NCBI GenBank assembly: GCA_021812905.1
Contig: JAKAMM010000104.1
Location: forward strand, 1 to 6,557
Direction: 5' to 3'
Source: Chloroflexota bacterium
GTDB lineage: Bacteria > Chloroflexota > Anaerolineae > Anaerolineales > Villigracilaceae
Length of the DNA: 6,557 nt
Shown piece after piece: positions 6,257 to 6,557 of the stretch. The notes beneath the pieces were generated by a model. The model had not been told where the DNA came from. It made no database searches and worked only from the letters and a program-made list of their open reading frames with translations. A program made the position numbers and the translations under genes. How positions within the stretch are numbered: position 1 is the first letter of the stretch; every line of letters begins with the position of its first letter.

Positions 6257-6557
6257 TTAGAACGCTGCGTGAACCAATTCGATAAGGTCTTTGATTGCAA
6301 GGCGCTCCTCATAGCCTGTGGTTTTCACAGCGTCACGAAACATCGTGACATCTTTAGGGCATGCGGTAACCAAAGTTGTAACGCCATTGAGACCAACCGC
6401 TTCGCGTATACGGGATTCGCTCGGACGCTCTTGCACCTTGCCTTCTTCCATCCAGATGCGCCCGCCGCCTGCACCGCAACAAGAAGCTCGACTGCCATGA
6501 CGAGGCATCTCCACTAATTCGCAACCAGCCGCCTCGATCACTCTACGTGGAGCTCCA
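6257..6557 (-). CDS. HdrD-like CCG-domain iron-sulfur oxidoreductase (C-terminal fragment, 5' end beyond window)
   Basis: The frame is open to the right edge, giving at least 100 codons of the C-terminus; the first full codons read G-A-P-R-R ahead of an internal GTG at 6541, so that GTG is not taken as the start. The fragment has APRRVIEAAGCELVEMPR, then SCCGAGGGRIWMEE (CCG at 6481-6473), then VTACPKDVTMFRDAVKTTG (Cys at 6361-6359). This order matches the C-terminal half of a CCG (cysteine-rich) domain as found in HdrD, GlcF and related (Fe-S) oxidoreductases. The last motif, normally C-x2-C, reads CPKD, with Asp in place of the final Cys. In this family the domain binds a [4Fe-4S] cluster and often receives electrons from N-terminal ferredoxin motifs or from an FAD or membrane partner. 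Which subfamily this is cannot be told without the N-terminus. It stops at TAA, 42 nt before the sensor kinase. Confidence 0.85.
   Translation of the reverse strand, partial: GAPRRVIEAAGCELVEMPRHGSRASCCGAGGGRIWMEEGKVQERPSESRIREAVGLNGVTTLVTACPKDVTMFRDAVKTTGYEERLAIKDLIELVHAAF

Noticed and set aside
6257..6541. Treating the GTG at 6541 as the start of a small 94-residue protein
   Set aside because: The same frame continues to the window edge with residues (GAPRR) that fit the HdrD/GlcF-type CCG domain, so the gene is a truncated longer protein.
1..6557. CRISPR arrays, tRNA or rRNA genes, insertion sequences, attachment sites
   Set aside because: Nearly all bases are coding on the minus strand and the gaps are 42 nt or less; no repeat array, tRNA-like sequence or transposase motif was seen.

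Overview
The window is a tightly packed, single-strand (minus) gene cluster from a bacterium. Read in the direction of transcription, right to left, the order is: the 3' end of an HdrD-like CCG-domain iron-sulfur protein (6557-6257), a membrane sensor histidine kinase (6214-4181), a soluble receiver-kinase protein (4191-3046), a single-domain response regulator (3027-2608), hdrC (2591-2028), hdrB (2031-1156), and the first 379 codons of hdrA (1137-1, running off the left edge). Gaps are 42, -11, 18, 16, -4 and 18 nt. Most starts have a recognisable Shine-Dalgarno sequence, and no intrinsic terminator is visible between genes, so the cluster looks like one operon.

Right part (about 6260-2600): a complete signalling module. 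The first kinase has two membrane segments around a periplasmic region of about 290 residues that resembles a Cache-type sensor, then HAMP, HisKA and HATPase domains. The second is cytoplasmic, with an N-terminal receiver domain fused to its own HisKA/HATPase. The third is a receiver domain alone. All expected catalytic residues are present. None of the three carries a DNA-binding or other recognisable output domain.

Left part (about 2590-1): heterodisulfide reductase-like HdrCBA. HdrC has two [4Fe-4S] motifs, HdrB has both CCG motifs intact, and HdrA has the N-terminal Cys domain, the FAD-binding thioredoxin-reductase-like fold and inserted ferredoxin motifs. In characterised systems such complexes perform flavin-based electron bifurcation or confurcation. 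This points to a strict anaerobe. Two-component genes and Shine-Dalgarno starts point to Bacteria. The phylum cannot be decided from the window; Desulfobacterota, Chloroflexota and candidate phyla such as Zixibacteria are guesses only.

The main point of interest is the arrangement: a three-protein phosphorelay set between an HdrD-like gene and hdrCBA, with the lone receiver directly upstream of hdrC. This suggests signal control of, or by, the electron-transfer complex. The redox partners (MvhD, hydrogenase, formate dehydrogenase or Flox subunits) and the physiological disulfide or other acceptor are not visible here. There is no stretch of 300 bases or more without a gene.
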